Virus record (IMG/VR): IMGVR_UViG_3300044539_000111
Coordinates: 50,201 to 114,200 of that record
Source of the DNA: a virus
DNA length: 64,000 nt
Strand: one strand, 5' to 3'
A model generated the notes under the pieces. It had not been told where the DNA came from. It made no database searches and saw only the letters and a list, made by a program, of their open reading frames with translations. Shown here piece by piece: positions 30,123 to 40,500 of this stretch. Within the stretch, counting starts at the first letter, position 1, and each line of letters begins with the position of its first letter. A program made the position numbers and the translations under genes.

Positions 30123-31919
30123 TTAATCTAATTTTAAATTATTTTTAATTTGACTTAAAACAGGATCAGTTGCATTTATTGCACTTATTGCTTGTTGGAA
30201 TCTTTCAGCAGTTAACTCTTTACCCCATTTAGTTTTGTATGCTCCTTTTAATTGATCCTGAGTATTCTCAAAAAACTTAGTTGAGTAATCAAATCCTAAT
30301 TCATCACTGTAAGTTTGCATATCAGTATAAGTAACAACATCTCTATTTACTGGAGTTTTATTGAATTTAACAGCTGCTTTATTTGCATCTCTTTGAAGTA
30401 AAGCTAAATCACTTTTAGTTTGTGCTAAAAAATCTTTGTAATCTTTTAATTGTTGACCTTCATAAGCAGCTACATCTTTAGGTTCAGGAAGTAATCCTCC
30501 ATTTGCAGCTTGATATTTTTTTCTTGCTTCCAACTCTGGATCATACGCAGCTACCTTGTCCGCTTTAGTAATGTAATCATTAGATGCAGTTAATTCACTT
30601 CCTGCTCCTCCTGTATAAGCAGAATTACCAAGTGCTTTTTTGTGGTCTTCTAATTCTTTTTTATTTGCAGTTTCCGCTGCGTCCAAAGCAACATTGTAAC
30701 TATGCTGAGTAGCCATCTCCGATAACTTATAGCTATGATCTACTTTCATCTTAGCAAAATCATCCGCTTTCATAGTTGACTTAGCATCTTTAAAAATAAG
30801 TGTATTCACAGCACCTTGTATCTCATCATTAAAAAGAGCATACGCATTTTGATTATCAATATGATCTGTTAAAGTTCCAATGCCTGCTTGATTAGTAGGT
30901 GAAATAGAAGAAATTTGATCAGTATATGCTTTAGCATTTTTTGCACTGTCTTGCAATTGTTTTAACTCAACTAATTCATTATACTTATCACTACCTTGAA
31001 CAAATTTTCCATTTTTAAAATCCTCTTCATATTCTTTTGTTACTTGATCTAAGTGTCCAATATCTGTATTTAAGGCTTCAGCTTGTTCTTCAATTTTTGC
31101 TTGATTATTTTTATCAATCTGTTTGACATAACCTAACTGCGCTTCATTGACATCTTTAAATTCACCCATGCTTACTTTACTATAAGCCCAGTCATTTCTA
31201 TCTACATACGCTTTTGTTTTGAACATTTCAGCAAACTGTGGATTTTGTCCAATAGTTTTATTAAAAAGTGCAGTTAAAGGTGAACGCAATACTTCTCCAT
31301 TTTTGGTAGTAACCATATAAGCACCATCTGAACTTAATTTGTCATACTCAATATTTAGACCTGCATCTTTAGCTAGTTTAATGGCTTCTTTCATTACACT
31401 TTTATACGGAACAAAAGTTACATCCCCCATACCTAAAGCATCACCAGCTGATGCATTTTTAAATTCTGCGCGTTTGTATTGCATGTACTTATCACCCTCT
31501 TCCCAATATGAACCACCGCATTTTTCTTCATCAATGCAGTTTTTGAATCCCTCCATTCTATTAGTTTCACTATTATAGTTTTTGGTCCAAACCATATCTT
31601 TAACAATATTGTTATTTTCATAAATAGATTGGAAAACGCCTGCAGCTGCTTGAACATTTTGATCTAATGAAAAATCCAAACCTCCCATTCTTCTAATATC
31701 ATCATTGATAATTTGAAAGAACTCATCTCTGGCTTGAATATTATCAGAACGCGTCAATGAAGAGTTTAACAATGAACCATATAACTCACTTACTTTTTTA
31801 TGATTAGCGTCATACTTAGCTTGTTTTTGTTGCAGTATCTGCGCATCAAATGCTAAATTTGGTTCTGTCGGCTGTATCTGACTAATATAATCTGTCTGTC
31901 CCTGTATATAAGTTGCCAT
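30123..31919 (-). CDS. Putative virion cargo protein, crAss-like conserved (598 aa)
   Basis: The N-terminus (MATYIQGQTDYISQIQPTEP, then FDAQILQQKQAKYD and LLNSSLTRSDN) matches a pattern I recognise from cargo proteins encoded before the polymerase giants in crAss-like and other Bacteroidota phages. The rest is charged and largely helical with coiled-coil character (about residues 270-330 and 400-420). A short CIDEEKCGG segment near residue 120 holds two cysteines. It starts after a 45-base AT-rich gap and ends 2 bases before the next gene. The role as an internal or ejected virion protein is inferred from position and family pattern; no enzymatic motif is seen. Confidence 0.8.
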   Translation of the reverse strand: MATYIQGQTDYISQIQPTEPNLAFDAQILQQKQAKYDANHKKVSELYGSLLNSSLTRSDNIQARDEFFQIINDDIRRMGGLDFSLDQNVQAAAGVFQSIYENNNIVKDMVWTKNYNSETNRMEGFKNCIDEEKCGGSYWEEGDKYMQYKRAEFKNASAGDALGMGDVTFVPYKSVMKEAIKLAKDAGLNIEYDKLSSDGAYMVTTKNGEVLRSPLTALFNKTIGQNPQFAEMFKTKAYVDRNDWAYSKVSMGEFKDVNEAQLGYVKQIDKNNQAKIEEQAEALNTDIGHLDQVTKEYEEDFKNGKFVQGSDKYNELVELKQLQDSAKNAKAYTDQISSISPTNQAGIGTLTDHIDNQNAYALFNDEIQGAVNTLIFKDAKSTMKADDFAKMKVDHSYKLSEMATQHSYNVALDAAETANKKELEDHKKALGNSAYTGGAGSELTASNDYITKADKVAAYDPELEARKKYQAANGGLLPEPKDVAAYEGQQLKDYKDFLAQTKSDLALLQRDANKAAVKFNKTPVNRDVVTYTDMQTYSDELGFDYSTKFFENTQDQLKGAYKTKWGKELTAERFQQAISAINATDPVLSQIKNNLKLD

Positions 31920-31964
31920 TGTTTTTTTTGTAAATATATTAATTAAACCCTAAACAAAAATTAG

Positions 31965-34403
31965 TTAAGACTGAACATTGGTATTGTTCAACTCACTTGC
32001 TTTAGTAATTTCATCATCTTTTTCCACAACCCATTTGCCAGATTTTTGAGCTTGAAATAATTTCATTGCCAAGTCTGGAGTCAAAGTAGGTACTGTTTTT
32101 GCAAAATCATTAAACTGTGTTCCAAGATCTTCTGAGTTGTCTTTAGTCGGTGTTAATGCTCTATCATTCATTTTGGTTATAATACCTGTAAACGGATCTT
32201 TTTTGAAGTTCTCCGTTGTGGTATTCAAATTATAAATGTTTGATGCATTAGTGTAAGCCTGATTAGAAAGCTGCGTAATTTTATCTTTAGCAGCACTGAT
32301 AGAATTTGCAAGACTTTGTTTTAAAATGTTCTCTTTGTCATACATATTTGTAGCCAACTGAGCATCCTGAGCATTACGCGCATTTGCCAATTGAGCATTG
32401 TATTGCTCACCTGCATTAAACACACCTACATTCTTATCAGCATAATCGCTAATTGCATTTGCTACATCACCGTAAGCTTGACCACTTAAAGCCATAGCGG
32501 TTGCGCCAGCAGATTGTGCATTTCCAAATGCAGAAACACCTTGCATCATTTGATTCAATTGCTCATTCTTAGCAGCTATTGTTCGCTCTGGTGAATAGTA
32601 TGCACGATCTGGCATAACAACTTCAGCAGACTTAGCCCAAGGATGTAATTCAGGAATCTCAAATCTAGCTTGTACAGCACGATTAAGTGAAGCCAAGTCT
32701 TCTCTCCTAAAGCCATAAGGATTTACAAGTTGATTAGTTTGACCTAATTTTTTATACTCTGGTGCTTTTGTATTACACGGTGCACAATTACCACTAGCAT
32801 CTCTAACTGGAACTGTTCCATCTGGACATGTAGCACAAGGCCCTACTCCAGGAGTTGTACCTTCTTCTTCATATTCAGGATTAGCTGTAAAACCAAATGC
32901 ATCAAAATGTTCAAAACCAGACAACTGTTCATTTCCAATTGCAGGTCTATATCCAGATTCACCAAGTTTACTTTCAACCCCTGCAGTTACGGCAGCATAA
33001 TTTTTTTTATAAAAATCAGGAGCCATTAAATCTTCTTCTTTTTCTGGAGGTTTTATTCCTAAAAATCCAATGTATTCTTTTCTAAGTTCTTTGACTTTAG
33101 TTGGATCTTTATATGTATCATCAACTGCTTTAAAAGCTTCATCGTCTGTCATACCTGCACCGCGAGATTTTTCAAACAGGAATCTTTTTTCATAATCCTC
33201 TGGAGTAAACCCAGCAACAAATGAACCACTACCTTGCCACTTACCATCCTTTGCACCACTATAATCAGTACTACCTCTTTGTAATGTAATTTTGTATTTG
33301 TCTGTAGAAAAATCTTTACCTGATTGATTAATAACCCTACTTAAAATAATACGGTCTTTAAAGTCAGGATTAAAGTTTCCTTGAATTTTAATTTGATTTG
33401 TGCCTGGAACTTTAACAATAGTTCCATTTTTAATTCCATTTTCAATAACCAAGTTTGCAGCTTCAGCAGACTTAGCGTTTTCCGGACTTTTTGTTATCCA
33501 CTCTGAAATCGGGCCTGAGCTTGTTTGCGAATCTGCAGATGCGGTTGGATTTAAATTTACTTTGGTTACTTTTTTAAATGTGCCGTCTTCTTGTTGCACA
33601 TACTGACCAACTTTAAATCCTTTTCCTGTAGTATTAATATCAGCAGAAGCGGGTAGTTCTTCTTTCTTATAGACTCTTCCTCCACCACCATACTGACGAA
33701 GCTGTCCTCCCATAGAGAGAGAAGGGAAAGGATACAATTCATTAGTAGCTGCAAAATCATTAACTGCGCCACCAAAAGCTTTAGCAACAGCTTGATTAGC
33801 TGCACCTGCGTCTTGTTGGTTCATAGCAAACATTTCATTAGGATCAATCTGCAACTTATCAAAGAACGGAGATAACCCATTAGGTACACCATCTTTGAAT
33901 CCTTTGCGTGATTCTTGTAAAAGTTTCAACGCAGCAATTTTAAACGCAGCATTGTCCATTGACATTTCCGCAGACTTCTTGCTTACTTTATCCGCTGTAT
34001 CATCAATAAGAATTTGTTTTGACGTATTGATTGCATCTAGCCATGATTTAGAAATGCCTGCAAATGTTTGAGGCTTCTTTGGATTAACACCGAAGTACTC
34101 TAGGATTGCAGGATCTTTTACTATCATCTTCTTGTTATCACTAAAGATAAACGAAGTTCCATCAGATTCCTTATCACCATCAGTAGGTAAATTCAAAGGA
34201 GTTCCACCTTGGCTGTGCTTCTTGCCACCAATAGAATACATCTCATAGATATTATTAATACCTCTGCTCATGTTTGTAACTACTGTTTCACCTTTTTCAG
34301 CTTCAACATTAGCTATCTTCCTATTCACAGGACCAAGAACTTTTGACAAAGTTACTTTAGGTACTTCTTGATTAGGAAATCCAGTTATTGTGTACTTACC
34401 CAT
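31965..34403 (-). CDS. Putative virion cargo protein with YGG motif and Cys cluster (812 aa)
   Basis: The N-terminal 100 residues have the pattern seen in crAss-like cargo proteins: NVEAEKGETVV, then GGKKHSQGGTPL and SFIFSDNKKM. Around Y238 lies a YGGGGRVY motif like those in the preceding 1045-residue protein. At about 520-545 is a paired CxxC arrangement (CATCPDG and CAPC), which could bind zinc. An alanine/asparagine-rich helical region follows (SAFGNAQSAGATAMALSGQ), of the kind found in ejection proteins that cross or line a membrane channel. It sits 2 bases after the 1045-residue gene. Role inferred from context. Confidence 0.82.
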   Translation of the reverse strand: MGKYTITGFPNQEVPKVTLSKVLGPVNRKIANVEAEKGETVVTNMSRGINNIYEMYSIGGKKHSQGGTPLNLPTDGDKESDGTSFIFSDNKKMIVKDPAILEYFGVNPKKPQTFAGISKSWLDAINTSKQILIDDTADKVSKKSAEMSMDNAAFKIAALKLLQESRKGFKDGVPNGLSPFFDKLQIDPNEMFAMNQQDAGAANQAVAKAFGGAVNDFAATNELYPFPSLSMGGQLRQYGGGGRVYKKEELPASADINTTGKGFKVGQYVQQEDGTFKKVTKVNLNPTASADSQTSSGPISEWITKSPENAKSAEAANLVIENGIKNGTIVKVPGTNQIKIQGNFNPDFKDRIILSRVINQSGKDFSTDKYKITLQRGSTDYSGAKDGKWQGSGSFVAGFTPEDYEKRFLFEKSRGAGMTDDEAFKAVDDTYKDPTKVKELRKEYIGFLGIKPPEKEEDLMAPDFYKKNYAAVTAGVESKLGESGYRPAIGNEQLSGFEHFDAFGFTANPEYEEEGTTPGVGPCATCPDGTVPVRDASGNCAPCNTKAPEYKKLGQTNQLVNPYGFRREDLASLNRAVQARFEIPELHPWAKSAEVVMPDRAYYSPERTIAAKNEQLNQMMQGVSAFGNAQSAGATAMALSGQAYGDVANAISDYADKNVGVFNAGEQYNAQLANARNAQDAQLATNMYDKENILKQSLANSISAAKDKITQLSNQAYTNASNIYNLNTTTENFKKDPFTGIITKMNDRALTPTKDNSEDLGTQFNDFAKTVPTLTPDLAMKLFQAQKSGKWVVEKDDEITKASELNNTNVQS

Positions 34404-34405
34404 AA

Positions 34406-37400
34406 TTATACTCTTGAAAGTTTAAATCCAGCCGCAGCTAATTGTTCCATTTCATCATCTGCTAAATCTACTTCTCCACCTATTTCATATACTCTGCCGC
34501 CATAAGCAAAAATTTGTCTTTGGTTATTATACATTGTATCTGTTGGATTCAATACCTGATTGCCAATATCGTTTGGAATAAAGTTCCCAGCTTGATCATA
34601 AAGACCTTGCTTCATTGTATCATAAGTGTTGCTTGGACGATTTAATGCAGACAACTTAGCTTTGTCCCTTTCAGGATTCATTGCATTCATTTTATTTGCA
34701 AAGTTAGTTACTTTACCTGCAGCGTTCATGTACATATCACCTGCAGCCGCACCAACTTGATTCCAATTGATGTCTAACTTTTTACCAGCAGATTCTTCAA
34801 TTGTACCATTGTTTCCAAAAGGACTTGGTTGATTTGCTGGAAGATTTTCAAACTGTAAATAGTCTGGAATTTTATTTCCATCTGTATCTTCAGAACCTAA
34901 ATTAATTCCATTATCTGCTCTTGGTATTCTACCTCCAAATGCGCGGTTGATTAATGCTACTGCATTTTCTAATGCCGCTGGATCAACACCCCCTCCATAT
35001 TCATAACGCTTGCCAGCTTGTCTAGCTTCTTTATTTTCTGCTCTATTAGCTTGGCGATCTTCTTGCCTAGTATTTCTTATATCTTGTTTTGATTCATAAA
35101 TGTTTCCATTATAATTAGGTACATTACCTAATGAAAAGTTTTTAGATATATCTTTTCTTTCAGATCTACTTAAATCAGGATAAGTTTCCTTATAAAAAGC
35201 TCTATCACTTCTAAAATCTTTTCTATCTGTATCATAAGGTATATATGGATTATTCTCATCAATGCCTTTATATTCCCCTTCTTTTTTAAGCATACTTTCT
35301 TCAATTGACTTTTGATTTTCTAAAGCCGATTGATTAGCTACGTTGCCTTCATCTACAGCTGGAGTTCCTGCATTTCTAGCAACTTCCCGAGCAGCCTCTT
35401 CTTTATCAAATTGCGCAAGAGCCGCATCCTTTTTTTCATTGTATCTATTTTCTTTTCTATCCCATTTAGAATCTTTGTAATCTTGTTCTACTAGTTTTCC
35501 GTCTTGTATTCCTTTAACACCAGTTTCTGTTTGTTTAGTTACATCAATTGCATTTTGATCATTTTGATTTACTTCAGATGCCGGATTAACTACATCAGTA
35601 GAACCCGGAGCAACTAAACTTTGATCTGCTACATTTGCAGCAGAAGGTTGATTAAATGAAACAGCACCAGGAATTTGCGCATTTGAAGTACGCCAATCTT
35701 TTGGTGCCATTGCTGTTTGATTACCGTACATGTCTGTTTGCAAAGTTGTACCTCCAGGAGCTGGATTTAAACCAGTTGCATCTTGATAACCTGCATATTG
35801 AGTTACCCCATTTATTGGAGTAATTGAATTAGCAGGACCTTCTTGAGGACCAGCCGGTGCAGCAGGATTCATTGCAGCAGCATCACCCCAATCAATTTGG
35901 TAACGTACTCCTTTTCTTCTATTACCTTTCCAGATACTACCTTCTTTGAATTTTTCAGCTTCACCTATTCTCCAATTTTGTCCAGCAACATTTCCGGCCA
36001 TTCCAGGCACTAAACCATTTGCTCCTACAGCACCAAGGAATTGATTAGCATTCATGCCACCTGGCAAATTAGCACCAGTGATTCTTGGATCATACATATT
36101 GTTTGTACCAATGCCTGACATCATTCTTGCAAAAGGACTTGCACCAGCAAATAAATTACCATATAAACCTTGGTTCATTGGATTTTGATAAGCTACAGGA
36201 TTAATTTGAGAATAAGATGATTGAGATGCACCAGGAACTTGCGCAGCTGGTACTCTTTGCATTGTGCCATCTTTTCTAGTTACATAACTACCTTGTGCGT
36301 CTTGTCCAAGTACGTCACCTTCAGCAAACTGAAATTGATTTGTTTTTTCTTGAGCAGGTTGCGCAATATAAGTACCAGTTGCTTCGTCATATTTATAACT
36401 AGCATTTTTATCTGGCTGTTGTGACCATTTATTTGCAGTAAACATCTCTGTTGTTACCGTTTGATCTTTATTTGCTGGATCATTATTCCAATCATACACT
36501 GCTGCTTTATAGTCAGCCTCTGACTTAAATGCTTTTGGATTGATGGTTACTTTACCATCTTTTCCCATTTCAATACCATTTAGAGCTTTAGGAAGATCGC
36601 CACCGTATGCCCTTTGATTTCCACCAAGGCTCGGAAACTCATCATCTAATGTAGATTTGTATGCACTGTTTTTAACAGCACCAACAAACATTGATGTTCT
36701 ATCTTGTGCGTATGTTTTAGAATCAGTCCCCGGAGCAACTGCCGGTCCACCATAAGCGCGTGACATTAATTTTTTAAGATTGCCACCAAACTTAGCCATT
36801 CCCATTGCAGAGTCTGGTGCAGGTACATTTGGATCCAGTGCTTGAGGATCTTGTGAGCCTTCTGTCATTGCTACATCAGAACCTTGTGGATCTGTTGCTT
36901 GTTGCATACCACTTAGTTGTTCCATCACAGATGTTGCAATTTCAGGACTAATCTGACCTTGTTGTGCGGCAGCTTGAATTTGCTCCATAACTTGTCTTGC
37001 ATCTGCACCTTGTGACATCATCTCTTGAACTTGCTGCATTACTGCTTGCATTTCTTGATTGTCCCCTCCTTCAGCGTATGAACGCAAACGTCTTGGCATG
37101 CGACCACCATATTTCATTTGAATTTCTTCAGCAGGAGATGGTTGTCCACCTTGATCTGGAGCCGGTGCACCTTGTTCAGCCATTTCCTCTTGAGGATTAC
37201 TAGCTTGACCTTCCATTTGTTCTTCACCTGGATTTTGTGGTTGTTGACCACCTTGCATAGCTTGTTCAATAGCTGCTTGAGCATCTTGTTCTGGCATTCC
37301 CATTTGAACAAAAACTTGCATAATCATTTCAGGCGGAACTTGTTTAGCTAATAATTCAGCTGCAGCATCAGCAGGTTGTGCACCTTGTTGCATCATCTGT

Positions 37401-37543
37401 TGTACAAGTTGCATAATTTGTTGCATCTGTGGATCTTGACCACCTTGTTGTGGTTGACCTTGAGGTGCGCCTTGTTGCATTTGTTCTGGAGCCTGACCTG
37501 GTTGGCCTTGTGGCATTTGTGCTTGTGGATTTTCCATTTTCAA
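34406..37543 (-). CDS. Putative virion cargo protein with Gln/Pro/Met-rich N-terminus and repeated YGG motifs (1045 aa)
   Basis: The first 140 residues are low-complexity, rich in Gln, Pro, Gly and Met. Motifs of the form (F/Y)GG followed by a basic/hydrophobic/proline segment recur: Y145 GGRMPRRL, F252 GGNLKKL, Y264 GG, Y313 GGDLPKALNG, Y849 GGG, F869 GGRIPRADNG and Y1014 GGRVYEIGG. A DTDGNKIPDYL segment at 886-896 resembles a thrombospondin-3-type calcium loop. It is the first cargo gene after the tail hub, preceded by a 57-base AT-rich gap. Related phages have a cargo protein here; what the YGG motifs do is unknown, with roles in packaging or membrane contact as guesses. Confidence 0.8.
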   Translation of the reverse strand: MKMENPQAQMPQGQPGQAPEQMQQGAPQGQPQQGGQDPQMQQIMQLVQQMMQQGAQPADAAAELLAKQVPPEMIMQVFVQMGMPEQDAQAAIEQAMQGGQQPQNPGEEQMEGQASNPQEEMAEQGAPAPDQGGQPSPAEEIQMKYGGRMPRRLRSYAEGGDNQEMQAVMQQVQEMMSQGADARQVMEQIQAAAQQGQISPEIATSVMEQLSGMQQATDPQGSDVAMTEGSQDPQALDPNVPAPDSAMGMAKFGGNLKKLMSRAYGGPAVAPGTDSKTYAQDRTSMFVGAVKNSAYKSTLDDEFPSLGGNQRAYGGDLPKALNGIEMGKDGKVTINPKAFKSEADYKAAVYDWNNDPANKDQTVTTEMFTANKWSQQPDKNASYKYDEATGTYIAQPAQEKTNQFQFAEGDVLGQDAQGSYVTRKDGTMQRVPAAQVPGASQSSYSQINPVAYQNPMNQGLYGNLFAGASPFARMMSGIGTNNMYDPRITGANLPGGMNANQFLGAVGANGLVPGMAGNVAGQNWRIGEAEKFKEGSIWKGNRRKGVRYQIDWGDAAAMNPAAPAGPQEGPANSITPINGVTQYAGYQDATGLNPAPGGTTLQTDMYGNQTAMAPKDWRTSNAQIPGAVSFNQPSAANVADQSLVAPGSTDVVNPASEVNQNDQNAIDVTKQTETGVKGIQDGKLVEQDYKDSKWDRKENRYNEKKDAALAQFDKEEAAREVARNAGTPAVDEGNVANQSALENQKSIEESMLKKEGEYKGIDENNPYIPYDTDRKDFRSDRAFYKETYPDLSRSERKDISKNFSLGNVPNYNGNIYESKQDIRNTRQEDRQANRAENKEARQAGKRYEYGGGVDPAALENAVALINRAFGGRIPRADNGINLGSEDTDGNKIPDYLQFENLPANQPSPFGNNGTIEESAGKKLDINWNQVGAAAGDMYMNAAGKVTNFANKMNAMNPERDKAKLSALNRPSNTYDTMKQGLYDQAGNFIPNDIGNQVLNPTDTMYNNQRQIFAYGGRVYEIGGEVDLADDEMEQLAAAGFKLSRV

Positions 37544-37599
37544 TCTTGCTTATGTTCTAATATACAAAAAAATTTTTATTTATCTTAACTATAAAATGT

Positions 37600-40500
37600 T
37601 TATCTGTGAGATAATTGCTGATTACTTGCAGCCAAGCTCACTAAGATTTCTACATTATTGTTTACAGTTCTTCTCAAAATTACTCTATTGTTGAAGTGTC
37701 TGAATTTTTTTCTTTGAAACTCTTGCTTGTCATAGTTTAAGTTTGCGGGATTTAATGTGCGAATATACCCATTATCTTCTGTCATCCAAATTCTTTCTTC
37801 AGCACCACTATACTCACCTCTATCATTTGTAACATCCCAGAATTGATTAAATCTGTACTGTTGTTCCTCTTTAGAGAACAAGATGTTTATGTAATTGGTT
37901 TGAATATTTGGGAATGTCAATAACAATGGTAAATTATTCTTTGGATTAAGATGAAGTTTAAGTACTCCAGAAACTTGTTCTGAATTATACACGGTTGCTT
38001 CATCAAATCCGTGATCTAATACATGAAATCTATCATAACAGTTACGCTCATCATATACATAACTTTCAATGTAGTATTCAACATTACGCATAGTTGCTAC
38101 AGCAAACTTATTGTCTAACTGGAACTCAACCTCAAACGGATAGTCAACACCGTAGTAGTTACAATATTTACTACAAATGTTATTGTGTTTCCAAATACCA
38201 TTATCATTAGTTGTAAGGAATGTATTCTTTGCTCCTAAAGATAAGTCTGGATGCCAATCATGGAATGAAACAAACTCTTCAATTTTTGGATCATAACTTA
38301 AAGTCCATGAACAATCATCAAAGTAAAGGGGATCTCCAGTTTTAGCAATAAAAACACCGTTGATTAAGAATTTAGAACCTCCCATGTACTCTACTGTAAC
38401 AGGTAAGTTTTTCTTTAACCTGTAATCTTTCTTACAGAAATAAACCAAACTGTACTCGTTGTCATAAATAGTCTGACATCCAATTCCAGCAACTGGATTA
38501 TCTGTAACAGAATATGTTGGAAAGTCTTCTAGGAGTTTATATGGTAGATAGATGTTCAACCAGAATCTATTTCCTTTAAGTGAAATCTCTTTTAATCCTC
38601 CCGCATAGCAAAAGATTTTACCTTGATTAAGGTTCATCCAAAACACACCAGCTGGAGTATTGAGTACAGACAATCTGCTTTGACACGATGCATACTCATA
38701 AGAATTTTCAGAATTAGAAAGTTGCTGTAACTGTCTTGCAAATAATCGCCCATCTCCAATAGTAATGTTTGCACCACTTTGAGTTTGCATTTCATCTACA
38801 CCCGGTAACATACCAGGTGCTTGATTCTCAAACAATATTAAAGCAGCTGTTCTATTAATTGACTTTACTGAAGTTACATTACTTTCATAGTCAGCATAAT
38901 TGTTTGGTAAAAATACACGCCACTGATCTTTTTTAGCAAGTGAAATATTATTTGCGGCAGCCGTTTGTGGCAATGAATATAACAATCTTCTAGGATACTT
39001 TGTATAACAAGTTTCAGATAATAATGGATTATAATCTCTTCCTTGCATTACTCCCCATGGAATTTTTTGACTTGCCATAAATGACCATGACAAACTTCTA
39101 TCAATTTGATAATAGTTATCTGCTTTAATCAAGTTCATGTTAAACAGGGTTCTTAAATCAGAAAGCACAGGATAATGTTTTTTAGCATCGGTATCCTGCC
39201 AATCACGCATATCAATATTAAATTCAGACTCTACAAAGAAATCACGAACTCCTGAATTAAATAAATACATAAATGCTCTTTTTAATAAGAACACTCCATT
39301 TTGTCCAGGTAATCTATCAAAACAATGTTTGTCACTTGGTGTAACTAAAGTTGAAAAAAATGTTGAAAGTGATCCAGCAAGAATTGCACTTTGCAAGGCT
39401 CCAGGAACACTTTGAACAAACTCCATTAAATCAAATGGATCTGTATCCATCCAAAATGCAGTCCACTCAAACATCTTTTGTTTGTTGTAATTAAGAATTG
39501 CGCCATCAGGTTGACCGTCTAACCACTGTTGAAAATAAAACAATGTGTTTTTTTCAGAGTATTTTCCAATGTAAGTATCACCTCCAAATAAAGTTGGTGA
39601 ATTAGTTAACGCTATAGGAGTTACACATGAAGAAACCATAAGTTGTCTTATGGATTGCAACTGTCCATACTGATTACGAAGTCTTGTTTTTAAAGCTACA
39701 TAATGAGAAGATGCTCTTCTTGAAAAATTATCAAGATGGCGGTCAGCTGGCATTGCTGACAATCGCGGTGGTCTTGATACGTCAACTATTGCACCTGTAA
39801 TGTTTTCAATGTCTACAGGTGTATCAAACATTACTGTTTCATTTCTGTAAATATGATTTACAATGTAATTAGTTTGGTAATCTTGAACTCCTGGATTTAA
39901 ATATCTAGCATCATTTACTCTACGTCTTCTATTATTTGCATAAGGTGCAGCAAAGTTTTCATATTTGCATAATGCTTGGTACTGTAAAGCAAACTGTTGC
40001 CACGCTCCTAATGATTCAATTAATTTGTAAGTGGTGTCTGCACCTCCTGCTAAGTAACTTAAAAACATAGGATTTCCTAAAGCTAACAATGCAGCTTTTA
40101 ATATACCCGGTCCAGCATCTTGGTCTTTATAAGTTATTTCTAAATAACCGGAAGTAACCCCTGTGCTTGGTATCTGAGCAGATGTTCTTGATGCTGTAAG
40201 TAAAGCTCCTTGAGAAGAACCAGTAATTGATGCTATTCCTGAGTTTTGTCCAGTTAACGCATCACCCATTCCTTGAACCCCAATGGTATTAATTGCAGCA
40301 GCTTGTGCCGCTGTTAATGCAACACCTACAGGTATAATATTTCCTGTTGACGTTGAAGAACCTGCAAAAATTGGATCACTGTCAATTTGGTATCCTCTAT
40401 ACTTAATATCTCTTGAACCAAGCATTTTAGAAATAGCATAACCAAATCCAACTACTATGCCTGTAATAAAAGATACATCTGTAATAAATTTATGACGCGG

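Noticed and set aside
15603-31657. Short plus-strand frames, and short minus-strand frames in other phases, inside the giant and cargo genes
   Set aside because: They are shadows of long, compositionally consistent genes on the minus strand, with no junctions, leaders or recognisable products of their own.
37118-37588. Overlapping plus-strand frames rich in Leu/His/Cys opposite the 1045-residue gene start
   Set aside because: They mirror the Gln/Pro-rich low-complexity coding of the real gene; Leu/Trp/His runs are what antisense of CAA/CCA-rich codons gives.
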